Positions 1 through 13,579 of a stretch of 64,000 bases of DNA are shown in pieces. Below the pieces are notes generated by a model. That model worked only from the letters and a program-made list of their open reading frames with translations, did not search any database and was not told the DNA's origin. How positions within the stretch are numbered: position 1 is the first letter of the stretch; each line of letters begins with the position of its first letter. This DNA is from Progne subis subis (lineage: Eukaryota; Chordata; Aves; Passeriformes; Hirundinidae). The stretch lies in contig JAKJHU010000537.1 in the NCBI GenBank assembly GCA_022316685.1, positions 206,725 to 270,724 of the forward strand, written 5' to 3'. The position numbers and the translations under genes were made by a program.

Positions 1-1659
1 AAGTAATAGGGAAGGCGAGGACAGGGACGTGTCCCCACCTCTGTGCCCGTGCCAGCGCTCGGAGGGGACTGGCGGGGAGCAAAGGGCACGCAGGGGTGGG
101 TCCTGCAGTGATGGTTTCATTAATTAGCGATAATTAATTATTATTGGGCCTCCAAAATGCTGGGTAACATCAGAGGAGCTCTGTGGGGCTGTCTGGGGGC
201 ACAGGGCCCTGCTAGAGCCGGTTTGGTTTTGGGGTCCTGGACCCCCAATTGCTCAGTGGGGCTGGACCATCCAGCCAGGCTCTGGCAGCATCCTGGGATG
301 CAAATTCCAGCAGCTCCTGAGGGAAAGCAGCAGCTCAGCTGTGCCCAGGGACGCTGCCAGGCATCCCGGGATGAGCATCCCAGGGATGCTCAGTGGGGAG
401 AAACCCAGCCCAGGTTTTGTTTCCTCTTTCAGCTGCTCCCTGAGTCTGTCTGAGCCGGGTTTGTCCGCGGCAGTGGGAAGCTCCCAGCCTCTCCCACTCC
501 TCCGGGAACCACGAGCACCTTCAGATGTGGTTTGCCCCAAAACGCTCCTCGGCAGAACGAAAAAAAAAAAACAAAAACAAAAAAAAAAAACCAACAAAAA
601 AGAACCACCACGCAACAAAAAAACCCCAAGAGTTTTTGATACGGTGGTCCCAGCCCAGCAGCTTCGCTCCTGCCCAGGAGCTGCGAGCCTGGCGCTGCCC
701 TGTTTATCCCGGCTGGCTGCGGGATGAGGCGGATGCCTGCCGGGCTTTGCATCCCAAAGGTGTGGTGGAAAGAGGGATGGCTCTGCCAGCCGCCCCTGCT
801 GCTCCCCGGCCAGGACGGACGGACTCGCCCCGCGGCCCCGGCCCCGGCCTGTCCTCACTTGTCGGCAGCTCTCGCTTCCCATTCCCTGCCCGCAGCCCCG
901 CGGGTCCTCAGCCAACCTCACATTTCCTCATTGCAAGGAAATGGCGAATTCCCCCCGGGCTGGTTTCAATGGCTCACAGATCCCTCGCCTTTGGCCTCTC
1001 CCCAGTTTCTCCTGCATGCAGAGCAGCCCTCGGGAGCAGCGCTTTTTTTTTTTCCCAGGCAGGAAGCCTTTGGAATTCTCTGTCTAGGAGGACATCCCGC
1101 CCCTCACTCCGTGCTGGGTTCACCCCTCCACGTTGACACAGCACCGAGCTCTTTTTCCGTCGGATTTGGGGTTCTGACGTCCTCTGCTCCTCTCCGTCAG
1201 GGAATCGCTGGCGTCTCCGGAGTGTTGTGTCACGGCACAGCTCTGGGAGCTTCGATCCCAGCGTCCGGTTCCTCTTCTGCTTCTTGGTTTCACGTTAAAA
1301 AATTCCTTTGCGGTCCCCTCTTGGGGTCACTCCAGGGCTCCTGCCTGGGGCCACCGCGCCGAGGTCGCTGCCGGTCCCATAAAATCATCCGTGGGTTTGC
1401 AGCCTGCTCGGTGCCTGATCCCGGCTGGAATCCCATCCTTCCCTCGGGTGCTGCTCCCTCCGGACCACTTTCACTCCGGGCCTGCTCCGTATTTCCCTGC
1501 TAATCGGCTGTCTCCTTATCTCCAGGTCACACTGCGCCAGCTGCCGCTGCCATTGTTCCCCAGCTGGGTAATAACAGGAAAGGCTTGGAAAACCAGACCT
1601 GTGTCGGTCTGAGCTGACCCAGAGGTTCCCAGATCTCAGCTGGCACAACCTGGAGTCAC

Positions 1660-1937
1660 CCACCGACCCCTGGGAGCAGCAGGAGTTGTGGGGTTGGAAT
1701 CACCAATCCCTGGGAGCAGCGGGAATTTGTGGGGTTGGAATCACCCATCCCTGGGAGCAGCAGGAATTTGTGGGGTTGGAATCACCAATCCCTGGGAGCA
1801 GCAGGAATTTGTGGGGTTAGAATCACCAATCCCTGGGAGCAGCAGGAATTTGTGGGGTTAAAATCACCAATCCCAGGGAGCAGCAGGAATTTGTGGGGTT
1901 AGAATCACCAATCCCTGGGAACAGCAGGAATTAGTGG
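1660..1937. repeat. 41-bp minisatellite, about 6-7 copies
   Basis: A unit of about 41 bp, with core ccctgggagcagcaggaatt followed by tgtggggttggaatcaccaat, is repeated head to tail with a few substitutions per copy. The last copy is diverged (ccctgggaacagcaggaatt at about 1912). No gene function is implied. Confidence 0.9.
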
Positions 1938-2299
1938 GATGCTCTTTGGGGAGAACCTCCCCTCACAACACCCCAAACTCCTGCAGGTGCATCCCTGGCC
2001 TCCAGCCACTTCCCAGGGCTGTTCCCTTCAGGAACCACCCAGAACCCATTTCCCAGGATCAGCAAAGACGTTTGGAGCTTTTTCCTCCCCATCCCGAGCT
2101 TTCCATCCTGCCAGGCTGAGGCGGGGCTGACCCCTGCCTCGCCACGGGGGAAACTGAGGCAGCAAAGGGCTTCCCACAACCACCCACAAGGCTCCCACAG
2201 TTCCCCTCCCCAGCCACCCTGGGGTTTGGCTTGTGGGGATCCATTCTTTGGGATCTACCACAGGGCAGCAAGTTCTGCCTGTGGGTCCCTCCCTGCAGG

Positions 2300-2707
2300 A
2301 GGAGGGAGATGCCCGTCTCCTTTTCCAAGAGGGGTTTGCTCCTCTCCTTTTCCATGAGGGAGATGCCCCTTTCCTTTTCCAAGAGGGATTTGCCCCACTC
2401 CTTTTCCATGAGGGAGATGCCCATCTCCTTTTCCAAGAGGGAAATGCCCATCTCCTTTTCCAAGAGGGAAATGCCCATCTCCTTTTCCATGAGGGAGATG
2501 CTCGTCTCCTTTTCCATGAGGGAGATGCCCATCTCCTTTTCCATGAGGGAAATGCCCGTCTCCTTTTCCATGAGGGAGATGCCCGTCTCCTTTTCCATGA
2601 GGGAGATGCCCGTCTCCTTTTCCATGAGGGAGATGCTCGTCTCCTTTTCCATGAGGGAAATGCCCATCTCCTTTTCCATGAGGGAGATGCCCGTCTCCTT
2701 TTCCATG
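2300..2707. repeat. 27-bp minisatellite, about 15 copies
   Basis: The unit is about 27 bp (ctccttttccatgagggaga plus tgcccgt), with variants atgagg/aagagg and cccgt/cccat. Because the period is a multiple of three and the unit lacks stops in several frames, it produces long open frames on both strands (up to about 230 codons) that mimic nine-residue protein repeats. Nothing upstream or downstream looks like an exon, so I treat it as non-coding satellite. Confidence 0.9.
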
Positions 2708-4119
2708 CATATTTCAGGGCGAGAGTTTCCAAATATTTCCGGAGGAGGGAGGGTGTGGAGTTTTCACAGGCAAATCAGGAAAACCAAGGTGAGGCGGGAG
2801 GCGGCCTTGGGAAGGACACGGGCCGGGCGGGTGTCGGTCCAGCATCAGGAATTCTGCCCGGCTGTTTCTCCTGGCTGAAGTTCCCTCAGCTGGAGTTTGG
2901 CCCGAATTACAGATTACCCTGAATCCCATCCTGGCCAGCGTCTTTCATGCCAGGCCACGATGTTGGGACAATCACCTGCTGCTGGTGCAGCCACATCTGG
3001 GCAGCAGCTGAAGTGCCACATCAGCCCAGCGCTGGCCAACAAAACAAAAACAAACCAAAACTCACGGCGCCGAGTAACCGCCGAGGTTTGATCAGATACC
3101 CCCGCGACGCCCACCCCGTGCTTTCGGTGGCTCGGGGTGTATTTTATTTTTTTTCCCCCGTTCTCTGAGCTGCTCGAGAGAAGTTTGTGCTGCCGACCAT
3201 CCAGGCAGCTGCTGACACAAGCGGCCCTGGCGCAGCTGTCCCCCCGGGGGCAGGAGGCCGGTGACCTTTCAGGTCCCCACCAGCCACACCATGATTACGG
3301 CTCCGTGACCCTGCCAGCCCCAGATCCGCGTCTGCAGCGAATCCCGGCGCAGCGGAGGGGAGAGCTCCGCGCTCCGCTGCGCGCCTCGGTGCCTGAGCAT
3401 CCTTTGTAATCCCGGGATGAGGTGACAACGGCGGCGATCACCGCCGCGGTCACGGATGATCCCTCTCTCCCTCCGTGCGGTCGAGAGCCTGAAACACGGA
3501 GCCGCGCACGGCGTGGAGCTTTCCAGAGCTCCCTGGACGCTGAGCGGGGCGGTGATGAGCGGCCGGTGATGTCCCCCAGCCTTCAAGGCTCAGCCCAAAG
3601 GAATTTTAGGGAGCGGGCAACCCATCAGCCTGGCCACGAGGCACCAAAACTGGGCTGGTGCCGTCCTCCCTGTAAGTACGATTAAGCTGTCGTTAGTTAG
3701 GTGAAAAACCCTGACAGAGTTCCCCTTTTCGAAGCCCGGGGGTCCCCCGAGGATGCCACAGGAGCACCTGCAGAGTTCCCGGCGCATGAATCAGGGCCCG
3801 GGCGGTCACAAGACCGAGAGGAGCACGGAGAAGTCACCTGTCAGGTGACAGCACCCATGGGGGCCAGCGGGGTTTTGGGGACGGGGTGTGGCTGCTCTCA
3901 GCGTCGCTCAGCCCCCCAGGGAGGCCGGCGTGGGGGCGGTGGGAGCTGCGGGGTCTCGGTTCCTCGCCGAGGGGTAGCTGCCAGCGCTCGGGTGGGATTG
4001 GCGGCGGTGGGACCCGGTTAAATGATGTCACTGTTCGTACAACCCCTGCACAGGCTGCGGTGAGCTGAGGGGGGATGGGGCAATGCCGGTGTGGGACGCT
4101 TGGAATTGAGGAGGGATGG

Positions 4120-4635
4120 CGGAATTTCATGGAATTCTGGGATGGTTTGGGTGGGGAGGGACCTTAAATCCCATCAGTGCCACCCCTGCCATGGCAGGGA
4201 ATCACCTCCCACTGTCCCAGGGTGCTCCATCCTGGCCTTGGGCACTGCCAGGGACCCAGGGGCAGCCACGGCTCCTCTGGGAATTCCATCCCAGCCCCTC
4301 CCCACCCTCACAGCCAGGAATTCCTTCCCAATCTCCCATCCATCCCTGCCCTCTGGCACTGGAAGCCATTCCCTGTGTCCTGTCCCCAGCCCTTGTCCCC
4401 AGCCCCTCTCCAGCTCTCCTGGAGCCCCTTTAGGCCCTGCCAGGGGCTCTGAGCTCTCCCTGGAGCCTTTCCCTGCTCCAGGGGAACATTCCCAGCTCTC
4501 CCAGCCTGGGCCCAGAGGGGCTCCAGGCCCTGGAGCAGCTCCATGACCTCCGCAGCTTTCCCTGGAGCAGCTCCACAGTCCTTCCTGTGCTCCCCAGAGC
4601 TGGACCCAGCACTTCCCCACCTGAGCGGGGCAGGG
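4120..4635 (-). mobile_element. CR1-like LINE 3' fragment, antisense
   Basis: The sequence starts with a reverse-complemented CR1-style end (gaattctgggatggtttggg). It continues through blocks typical of CR1 3' ends read backwards: a gggaccttaaat stretch, cactgtcccagggtgctcc, ttgggcactgccaggga, cctcacagccaggaattcc and the conserved ccctgtgtcctgtcc. The identification is by recognition of the family pattern; no database search was run. It is the longest CR1 copy in the window. Confidence 0.75.
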
Positions 4636-5399
4636 TGGAAGATCCATGGAGCACGGATGATCCAGGTCACTGAAACACCCGGATCACCATGGCAGGTGTG
4701 TGGGATGACGAAAATGGAAAACAAAAAAGCGAAACCTCTCTGCTGCAGCCTCCATCCAGCCTGGGCTGTAATTTAAAACCATCCAGAGCCATCCCAGGTG
4801 AGATTCTCTCTATTCTTTTTTTTTGCTCCCCTCCCGTTGGGTGAAGAACTCTGCTCGGGATGCTCGGACTCATTAAGCTGAGCTGTAACTAAGCCAGTCC
4901 AACCCCGCTGCGGCCGTCTCCGTGCCAGTCTAAGTCTGCCTCGGTTTATTTTGGCTCAAGGCCGTTCCCAATCAAACCGCTGGCAGCGCCTGAGCCGTCC
5001 CGCTCTCACCCAGCCGGGTTTAGCGGCAGGTCCTCATGACTCAGGAGGTTTAAACCCGGCCTAAACCCCACCACCAAGGTTTTGGGGTGCACCCACATCC
5101 CCAGCCGCCCCGGCCGGGCAGGGAAGAGCTGCGTTCCCAACGGGAAGCGGGTGCCACTCGTGTCGTGTCACCGTCCCACCCGCGTCGGTGCGAGCCGAGC
5201 GTGGGGCTGGGCACTCGTGGAGATTCCCGGTTTTCCTCCGGAGCAGGAATTCCCCACTGGACCCTCTCCCGTGGGTGCCGGTGGGCCTGAGCAGACCCGC
5301 GCCCCTCCGCTGTAAATCGGGAGGAACTCGGCTGGTGTCGTTGTTACCGGACATAACTAAGCGTTGAGGAGGGGCGGTTTAATTTTATTTTTGGGGAGG

Positions 5400-5950
5400 G
5401 GTCCCCGCTCTGCCCTGCGGGGCCGTGGGAGCCGGACACGCAGCGGGAGCTCCGCAGCATCCCCTGCGCTGCGGCTGCGGGAGCGCTCCCACCGTGGGAA
5501 CGCGGAGACAAGGAAGGACAGGGCGGGGACGCCACTCCTGGGGGGTCAGCGGGACCCCCTCCTCACCCCCGCGGCTCGGGGCGGTGTCGCCCGGGCTGTG
5601 GATCCCCCTCCGCGCCCCGCGCCCGCCCCGCACCTCGGCAGCGCCGGGGGCGCCGGAACCGGCGGCCAAAGAAGGGAGCGGAGGCGGGGCCGGATCCAGG
5701 CCTTGTATGGTGCTTCCCCTCGGCCGCCCGCCCGCCGCCGCCCCGCTCTCTCCCCCCCTCCCCGTTCCCCCCCGTTCCCCCCCGTTCCCCGCCGCCGCCG
5801 CCGCGCTCCCCCCGGGCCGCGCCGGGCCACGGGCGGGGGATGCGCTGGATGAGGGGAGGGGGGGCTGCGGCTCGGGGCTGGGGGGAGACACGGAGAGAGG
5901 GGGTGCCAAACGAGGAGAGTGCCCTGAGAAAGATGGGGGGGGGATAAAGG
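5400..5950. promoter_or_regulatory. CpG-rich block about 2 kb upstream of EGR3
   Basis: The block is dense in CpG and carries two near-consensus CArG boxes, ccaaagaagg at 5666-5675 and ccttgtatgg at 5701-5710. Each has one G inside the A/T core. CArG boxes bind SRF, which drives EGR family genes, so a distal regulatory role is plausible. No transcript or exon can be shown here. Confidence 0.35.
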
Positions 5951-6469
5951 TGTGATGGAGAGGGGGCTCTGTGCAGGATGGAGGGGGTTCTGCACGGGTT
6001 GAGGGGGGTCTAAAAAGGGTGGGGGGCTCTGCAGAGGGTAGGGGGGACTCCTAATGGAAGGGGGGTCCGCCGATGGAGGGGCACCCCCTCAGCGGTTGGG
6101 GTGCAGTGACCGGGGGGGCTGCAGTGGATGAGCGGCCCTGGAGTGCACGGGGGGGCTGAAGTTGATGTGGGGGGGCCCTGAAGTGAATGCGGGGGGGCCT
6201 GAAGAGAATGTTGACCCAGAAGTTGATGGAACACACAGGTCCCTCCTTCCCCCGCGGTCACCAACAGCCCAATTCGGGGCTCGCTGCCCCCCCAGCCCCG
6301 GCGAGGCTCCCCCCGCCCACCCCGCCCCGAGCGGCTGCCGGCACCGAGCAGCGACGCTGCCCGGGCCTCGCTGCACGTCCAGCCCCGGCCCCCGGTGTGT
6401 CTGTGCCCCCCGTGCCCGCTCCCCTCCCGTAGCCCGGATTTCACTCCCATGGCAAAGCCGGCCCTGCAG

Positions 6470-6690
6470 GAATTGGGTAAGTGGAGCTATTGCAACACAG
6501 CATTTTTCCATACATTTGCTATATAACTCGGAGGGTTTTAAAGATAGCATCAGTTGGCACACTTAGCACGAAACCACCTAATTACTGACGCCTTGGAAGT
6601 GCCAAACTTTTAAAGGGGGGAGGTGAGGTTAAAATCACAGGCGACCAACAAGTGTTACCTGTTTTTAAAGTATTCCGAGCGCTGCTCTCC
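6470..6690. promoter_or_regulatory. AT-rich island, candidate conserved non-coding element
   Basis: A roughly 200-bp unique, balanced-composition stretch lies between very GC-rich flanks 1.1 kb upstream of the EGR3 promoter. It includes tgctatataactcgg, a homeodomain-type cctaattac and several ttttaaa blocks. Conservation is inferred only from the composition contrast and cannot be tested without other genomes. Confidence 0.3.
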
Positions 6691-7690
6691 GCGGCAGTCG
6701 GGACGTGGGGAGGGGGCGGCTCGGGGCAGAGCCATCCCCTCTGTCACCACTGCCACCGCACCGAGGGGCTGCAGGGCTTCTGCAGCACCCCCCCTCTCCC
6801 GCACTCTGACCCTCTCCTTCCCACCAAACTCCACTGCCTGGCGCTGTGGCTTTCCCCGCACGCCTCCCATCCCGTTCCTGCGCCAGCTCGGGCTGCGGGA
6901 TGGGCTTTGCGGCCGGTCCTGGTCTCCGCTGGAGGAAAAAAAAAAATCCTCCCGGTAAGAGCCTGGCTCTGAGCAGCCCCGGAGGCGGCCGCAGGGTCAG
7001 GCACGGCGGGGGCGGGCTGTCCCCGCGCCCCCGCTGCTTCCCGGGGGGAATGATCCTGGCTGGAAGGGCTGGAGCGGCCTGCCGCCTGCGGGAACGGCAC
7101 CGCACGGCGCGGGGGATGCAGGGCAGAGGGGGAGACCCCCGGTCGGTGTCCGGTGCGCCGTGCCCGGTGCAGGATGCCTGGTGAGTGCCCGGTACCCTGC
7201 ACTCGGTGACAAGCGCAGCATGCCCGCTGCCCCGTGCCCTGCGCGGGGTTCCCGGCGCCCACCGCCCGGTGCAGCGTGCCCGGTGCTCGGGGCAGGATGC
7301 CCGCTGCCCCTTTTCCGGCGCAACCTGCTCGGTACCCGCTGCAGGTTGCCCGGTTCTCGGTGCAGGAAGCCCGGTACCCCTGATCCGCTGCGGGATACCC
7401 AGTCCCGGTTCCCATCTCCCGGTGCAGGATGCCCGGTACCGGGTACCCCTTCCCGGGTGCAGCACGCCTGCTGACCGATCCCCTTTGCCCGGCGTCCGCT
7501 GCCCTGTCCCCCTTGCCGGGTGCCGGATACCCGGTTCCCGGCTCCCTTTATCCCTATATCCGGTGCCCGGTTCCCTGTGCCCGGTCCAGGGTCCCTGGTC
7601 CCCCTCTCCCGGTGGCCTGTCCCCCTTCCCCGCGCTCGCCGGCCCCGCTTCCTGCTCTCTCCAACGTTCCATTGTGCGGAGCTTCCATTG

Positions 7691-7765
7691 TGACGTCTCG
7701 GCCTCGGCTCTGCTTTGTCTGTCCATATATGGGCAGCTACGTCACGGAGCGCTCCCGCATAAAGG
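7691..7765 (+). promoter_or_regulatory. EGR3: EGR3 core promoter: SRE/CArG, CREs, TATA-like box
   Basis: Visible elements are a CRE-like tgacgtct at 7691-7698, a perfect CArG box ccatatatgg at 7723-7732 (SRF site), a CRE tacgtcac at 7738-7745 and a TATA-like cataaa at 7758-7763. SRF and CREB sites close to the start are typical of activity-induced EGR genes. The transcription start is inferred about 25-30 bp downstream of the TATA-like box, near 7790. The 5'UTR then runs to 8210 and is rich in C runs. Confidence 0.75.
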
Positions 7766-8210
7766 CCCCGCGGAGTCCCCGGCGGAGCAGTCGGGCGGCA
7801 GCGAAGGAACCGGCGAGCGGAGCGGGGCCGAGCGCGGGGGGAGCGGGGCCGGGAGCCGGCGACAGAGACAGAGAGAGAGGAGGGGGTTAAATCCTCCCCC
7901 CCCCACCACCACCACCAACCCCCCCCCACCCAGCTTCTACAACCACATCTGCCAGCCAGATCGCCCCCTCCCCCTCGAGGAAACACCACCAAGGGACCCA
8001 CGGAGGACCGCGCCCCCCCCGCGCCCCCTCCTCCGCGGCCACCCCCGGCCCCCCCCCCCCCCCGCCGCCTCCTCCTCCTCCTCCCCCCCGCCGCCCCCGC
8101 CCCAACTTTTCTTCTTGCATGATTTCCCTCGCACGGATTTGCCACTCGGATGTTGTTTCCTCGGGAGCTGAGCTCGGAGCCACGTTGAACCAGCCTTTTC
8201 CTCCAGTGCT

Positions 8211-10507
<2,297 letters not shown>

Positions 10508-11257
10508 GGGATTGTGGGGGGCGGCGCGGTGTCACCCCCTTCTCCTCCCCTCGGCCTCGGCCCCGCTCCCGGGGGGGGAACCCCCACGGTGTTCAGGATA
10601 CCGGGGTTGTCGCTGCAACGGGTCCGCTCTGCCGGCACCCCGGATCGCCCCGGCCCCGGGCTGCCCGCACCCGGATCCTGCCCGCGCTTGGATCGACGGG
10701 ACCCGCGCTGCCCCGCACCCGGATCGCCCGGACTGGCGCTGCCCTCGCTGGGATCGCCCGCACCACCCGGATCCCGGCTGCCTGCTCCTCCCGCACCTTC
10801 CGCATCCCGGCCGCTTCCACCCGCACCGCCCGGGGCCGGGCCGCCCGCACCGCCCGGATCTCTGCCGGCTGCCTGCTCCTGCGACTCGCGGATCCCGGCT
10901 GCCCGCACCCTCCTCGCCCGCTTCTCCCGGATCCCTGCTGCCCGCACCCTGCTCCCGGATCCCTGCTCCCGCAGCTGGATTACTCGCACCGCCCGGATCC
11001 CTGGATTGCCCCATCCCGGCTCTCCCGGCTCCGACTCTCCTTCACCCCGCTGCCCTCACCCGGCACCTCCCGGCTCCATCCCGCCCGGCTCCGGGCTGCC
11101 CGGGCGGCGAATCCCGGGAGTTATCCCGGCTGGCCTGGATCCCAGGGCTCGGTCCGACCCGCCCGCCCTTGCCGGGGCTGGCTGCTCCGGGATCGGGGTC
11201 TCCCTCGGTCCCGTCCTGCCCGGCTGCCCCGGGGCTGGGAGCTCCAGGATCCGTGAG

Positions 11258-11478
11258 GGGACGGACGGACGGACGGACGGACGGACGGATGGATGGATGG
11301 ATGGATGGATGGACGGATGGATGGATGGATGGACAGAAGGATGGATGGATGGATGGATGGATGGATGGACGGATGGATGGATGGATGGAAGGACGGATGG
11401 ACAGAAGGATGGATGGATGGATGGATGGATGGATGGATGGATGGATGGATGGATGGATGGATGGAAGGATGGAAGGAG
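11258..11478. repeat. GGAC/GGAT tetranucleotide array in EGR3 3'UTR
   Basis: A run of about 220 bp of four-base units starts as ggac and changes to ggat, interrupted by acagaagg and aagg variants. It lies between the stop codon and the AT-rich 3'UTR, so it would be transcribed with EGR3. Confidence 0.95.
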
Positions 11479-12040
11479 CTGATCTGGCTCTGCTCCTCAC
11501 AAGGCCTGGAGCCCCCGTTGTCCCCCCCGGCCCCGTGTCCCCCCCGTGTCCCCAAGCACCGGCTCCCCGCGTTGGAGGTAAGAGGGCTCAGCCCCCCAAG
11601 CCTGGCGGGGCGGGGGGCGGCTCTGCGGGTCCCCCCAACTCCGGGGGGCAGCGGGGAGCGATGTCCCGGCAGCAGCTTTTGGGGTTTTGTTTTCTTATTT
11701 TTGTTTTCTTTTCCTTTTTATGATTTTTTTTTGTTTGTTTGTTTGTTTTTTGTTTTGGTTTGTTTTCAGCAGAAGGGAAATTCTTTACAAAAATACAGGG
11801 AAAAAAAAAGCAAAAAAAAAAAAAAAAAGCACCCCAGTATTTTGCTGAATACTTTTTTATAATGTGAGATATTTTTATTTTATTTTATTTGGTCACTTTA
11901 AAACAACCACCCAACTATGGAGGAGAAAAATCAATTAGTCCTCTATTTTATTTTTTTTATTATTTTTTTTTTTTTTCTTTCTCCTTCTGGTATGTGCATG
12001 TCATTGCATGACTGCTCTGATTTTTTTCTTCTTTTGTTTT

Positions 12041-12046
12041 AATAAA
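12041..12046 (+). terminator. EGR3: Candidate EGR3 poly(A) signal AATAAA
   Basis: A canonical AATAAA lies within tttaataaaactgtgctcag, 1.5 kb after the stop codon, with a TG-containing downstream stretch. Another AATAAA follows at 12200. Further AT-rich sequence downstream means a later site may be used as well. Confidence 0.5.
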
Positions 12047-13066
12047 ACTGTGCTCAGACATTTAAGCTAAACTAAGCAAAAATAATAATGAGTTAAAAAG
12101 AAAAAAAAATCTTTGTTGCCAAAAGGTCGTGCTATCCAGGTTTGATGTCTGCATGTGAAAAAAAAAAACCACAAAAAAACACATTAAAAACATACAAAAA
12201 ATAAAAAGAAGAGGAAGAATGCAGTCTAATTTATGTGAACTGAAAGGAACAGAAAAAAAAACAAAAACAAAAACAAACAAACCACAATCAGGTTTAACCA
12301 CACAAACCTAAGGGAATGATATTTTTTGAAAGACTTTTGTATAAAGTTGAGTACTTAGAGAAAAAAAAAAATCATACCAGATGTAATATATTTTGTGGAT
12401 GTTTTTATTTCTTGGATTTATAGTACCTTATACTAAGGTTAAAAAAAAAAAATTATGCTTGATATTGTGAAAAGGTGATAATTTTCACACACATTTCATT
12501 TGCTCATTTGTCATGTTGTAATGCAAATATGATAGTTAATGCATACAGCATTTTTAAGGGAAAAAATCAGAAATATTGAACTGATGTATTGTTGTACCAT
12601 TTGCACTGTGAGCAAATGCTAATGCAGTAAATATATTGTGTTTGCTGACAATCAAAATCTGTAGTAAATATCTTTATTTGCTTAAAAACGATCCATACTG
12701 GTCTGGAAAGTAAAAAGAAAAGGTTTTAATGTGCAAGGGGAGTGTAAAAAGGGCTGAAATATGCAGGGAAGTCGGTGCTGTGTCTCTTTACGGGCGACTT
12801 TGAAACCTGTCTGTACAGATTTATTTTTTTTTTCCCCTCTCCTAGCGCTGTATCCCTTAAATATTATTTTTCGATAGGAATTTTAAAAAAAAAATAGCAA
12901 CAAAAAACCAAAAAAACCCCAATAACCCACTTTTTTTTTTTCTTTTTTTCTTTTCCTCAGTTTCCCCTCCTCCTCCCTCTCCTTCAGTTTTATCCACAGG
13001 ACAAGACCCAGCTGGGTGACCCCGAAGTCGACCGGCTCCGTCCTCGCGTCTCCTCTTTCCCGGGAT

Positions 13067-13318
13067 GGGGGGCACCCAACCGGGTCTGGGGGCACCCAAC
13101 CGGGTCTGGGGGCACCCAACTGAGTCTGGGGGCACCCAGCCGGGTCTGGGGGCACCCAACTGAGTCTGGGGGCACCCAGCCGGGTCTGGGGGCACCCAAC
13201 TGAGTCTGGGGGCACCCAAAAGGGTCTGGGGGCACCCAACTGAGTCTGGGGGCACCCAGCCGGGTCTGGGGGCACCCAACTGAGTCTGGGGGCACCCAAA
13301 AGGGTCTGGGGGCACCCA
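13067..13318. repeat. 20-bp minisatellite, about 12 copies
   Basis: The unit is cgggtctgggggcacccaac, exactly 20 bp, with variants starting tgag or aagg. It lies about 200 bp beyond the AT-rich end of the EGR3 3'UTR. Stop-free minus-strand frames through it are artefacts of the repeat. Confidence 0.93.
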
Positions 13319-13535
13319 GCCTCTCCCAAAAACCCTCCACGTCCTTGCTTTGCCCTTGTCCTCCCGTCCCGTTTTTCCCGTGCCGCCGCCTTGACCCCGT
13401 CACCATTTTGCCGGCGGCTTCCGCGGCCGCCGGGATAACTTTGGGCCGTCAAAGAGGATCGCGCCGCTTCAGCCGGTAATGCCCCCGCGCCCTTCGCCCG
13501 CCAAATCTCCCCCTGAGGATTTTATTTCTTCTTCT

Positions 13536-13538
<3 letters not shown>

Positions 13539-13574
<36 letters not shown>
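13539..13574. repeat. Long poly(T) tract
   Basis: An uninterrupted run of more than 30 T follows ttcttcttc. It may be a retroposed tail on the minus strand or a plain homopolymer; I see no recognisable element body next to it. Confidence 0.85.

Positions 13575-13579
<5 letters not shown>

Larger units (their letters stand above)
1..3680. other. Upstream intergenic sequence, no gene recognised
   Basis: I see no supportable exon here. The segment holds an A-rich tract near 559-622, a 41-bp minisatellite (about 1660-1937), a 27-bp minisatellite (about 2300-2707) and GC-rich unique sequence. Open frames of 60-260 codons occur on both strands, but they coincide with the tandem repeats or with CpG-rich sequence and show no recognisable domain or splice structure. 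Confidence 0.6.
4640..7680. other. Distal EGR3 upstream region
   Basis: No gene is recognised. It contains unique sequence with an AP-1-like TGACTCA near 5038, a CpG-rich block at about 5400-5950, an AT-rich island at about 6470-6690, and GC-rich sequence at 7150-7620 made of imperfect repeats around ccggtgcccggt. The long open frames across 7000-8170 on both strands come from CpG-rich composition and carry no recognisable domain. Confidence 0.55.
10508..12850 (+). other. EGR3: EGR3 3' untranslated region, end uncertain
   Basis: The first part (10508-11250) is GC-rich with imperfect repeats around cccgcacccggatc. A GGAC/GGAT tetranucleotide array follows. From about 11680 the sequence becomes AT-rich and looks like a regulated 3'UTR. 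It has ATTTA pentamers at 12060, 12229, 12416 and 12819, as expected for an unstable immediate-early mRNA. Poly(A) signals AATAAA occur at 12041-12046 and 12200-12205. The AT-rich sequence goes on to about 12850, so the real 3' end cannot be fixed. Confidence 0.65.

Noticed and set aside
1659..2707. CRISPR-like spacing of direct repeats
   Set aside because: Units are contiguous with no unique spacers, and the window is vertebrate genomic DNA with introns and CR1 elements.
2028..2922. Several 215-234-codon open frames on both strands
   Set aside because: They run through a 27-bp tandem repeat whose period is a multiple of three. Open frames on both strands at once argue for a repeat artefact.
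6997..8171. Long CpG-rich frames (328 and 382 codons) overlapping the EGR3 promoter and 5'UTR
   Set aside because: They cross the CArG/TATA promoter and C homopolymers and show only Pro/Arg/Gly-rich low complexity. No known domain is present.
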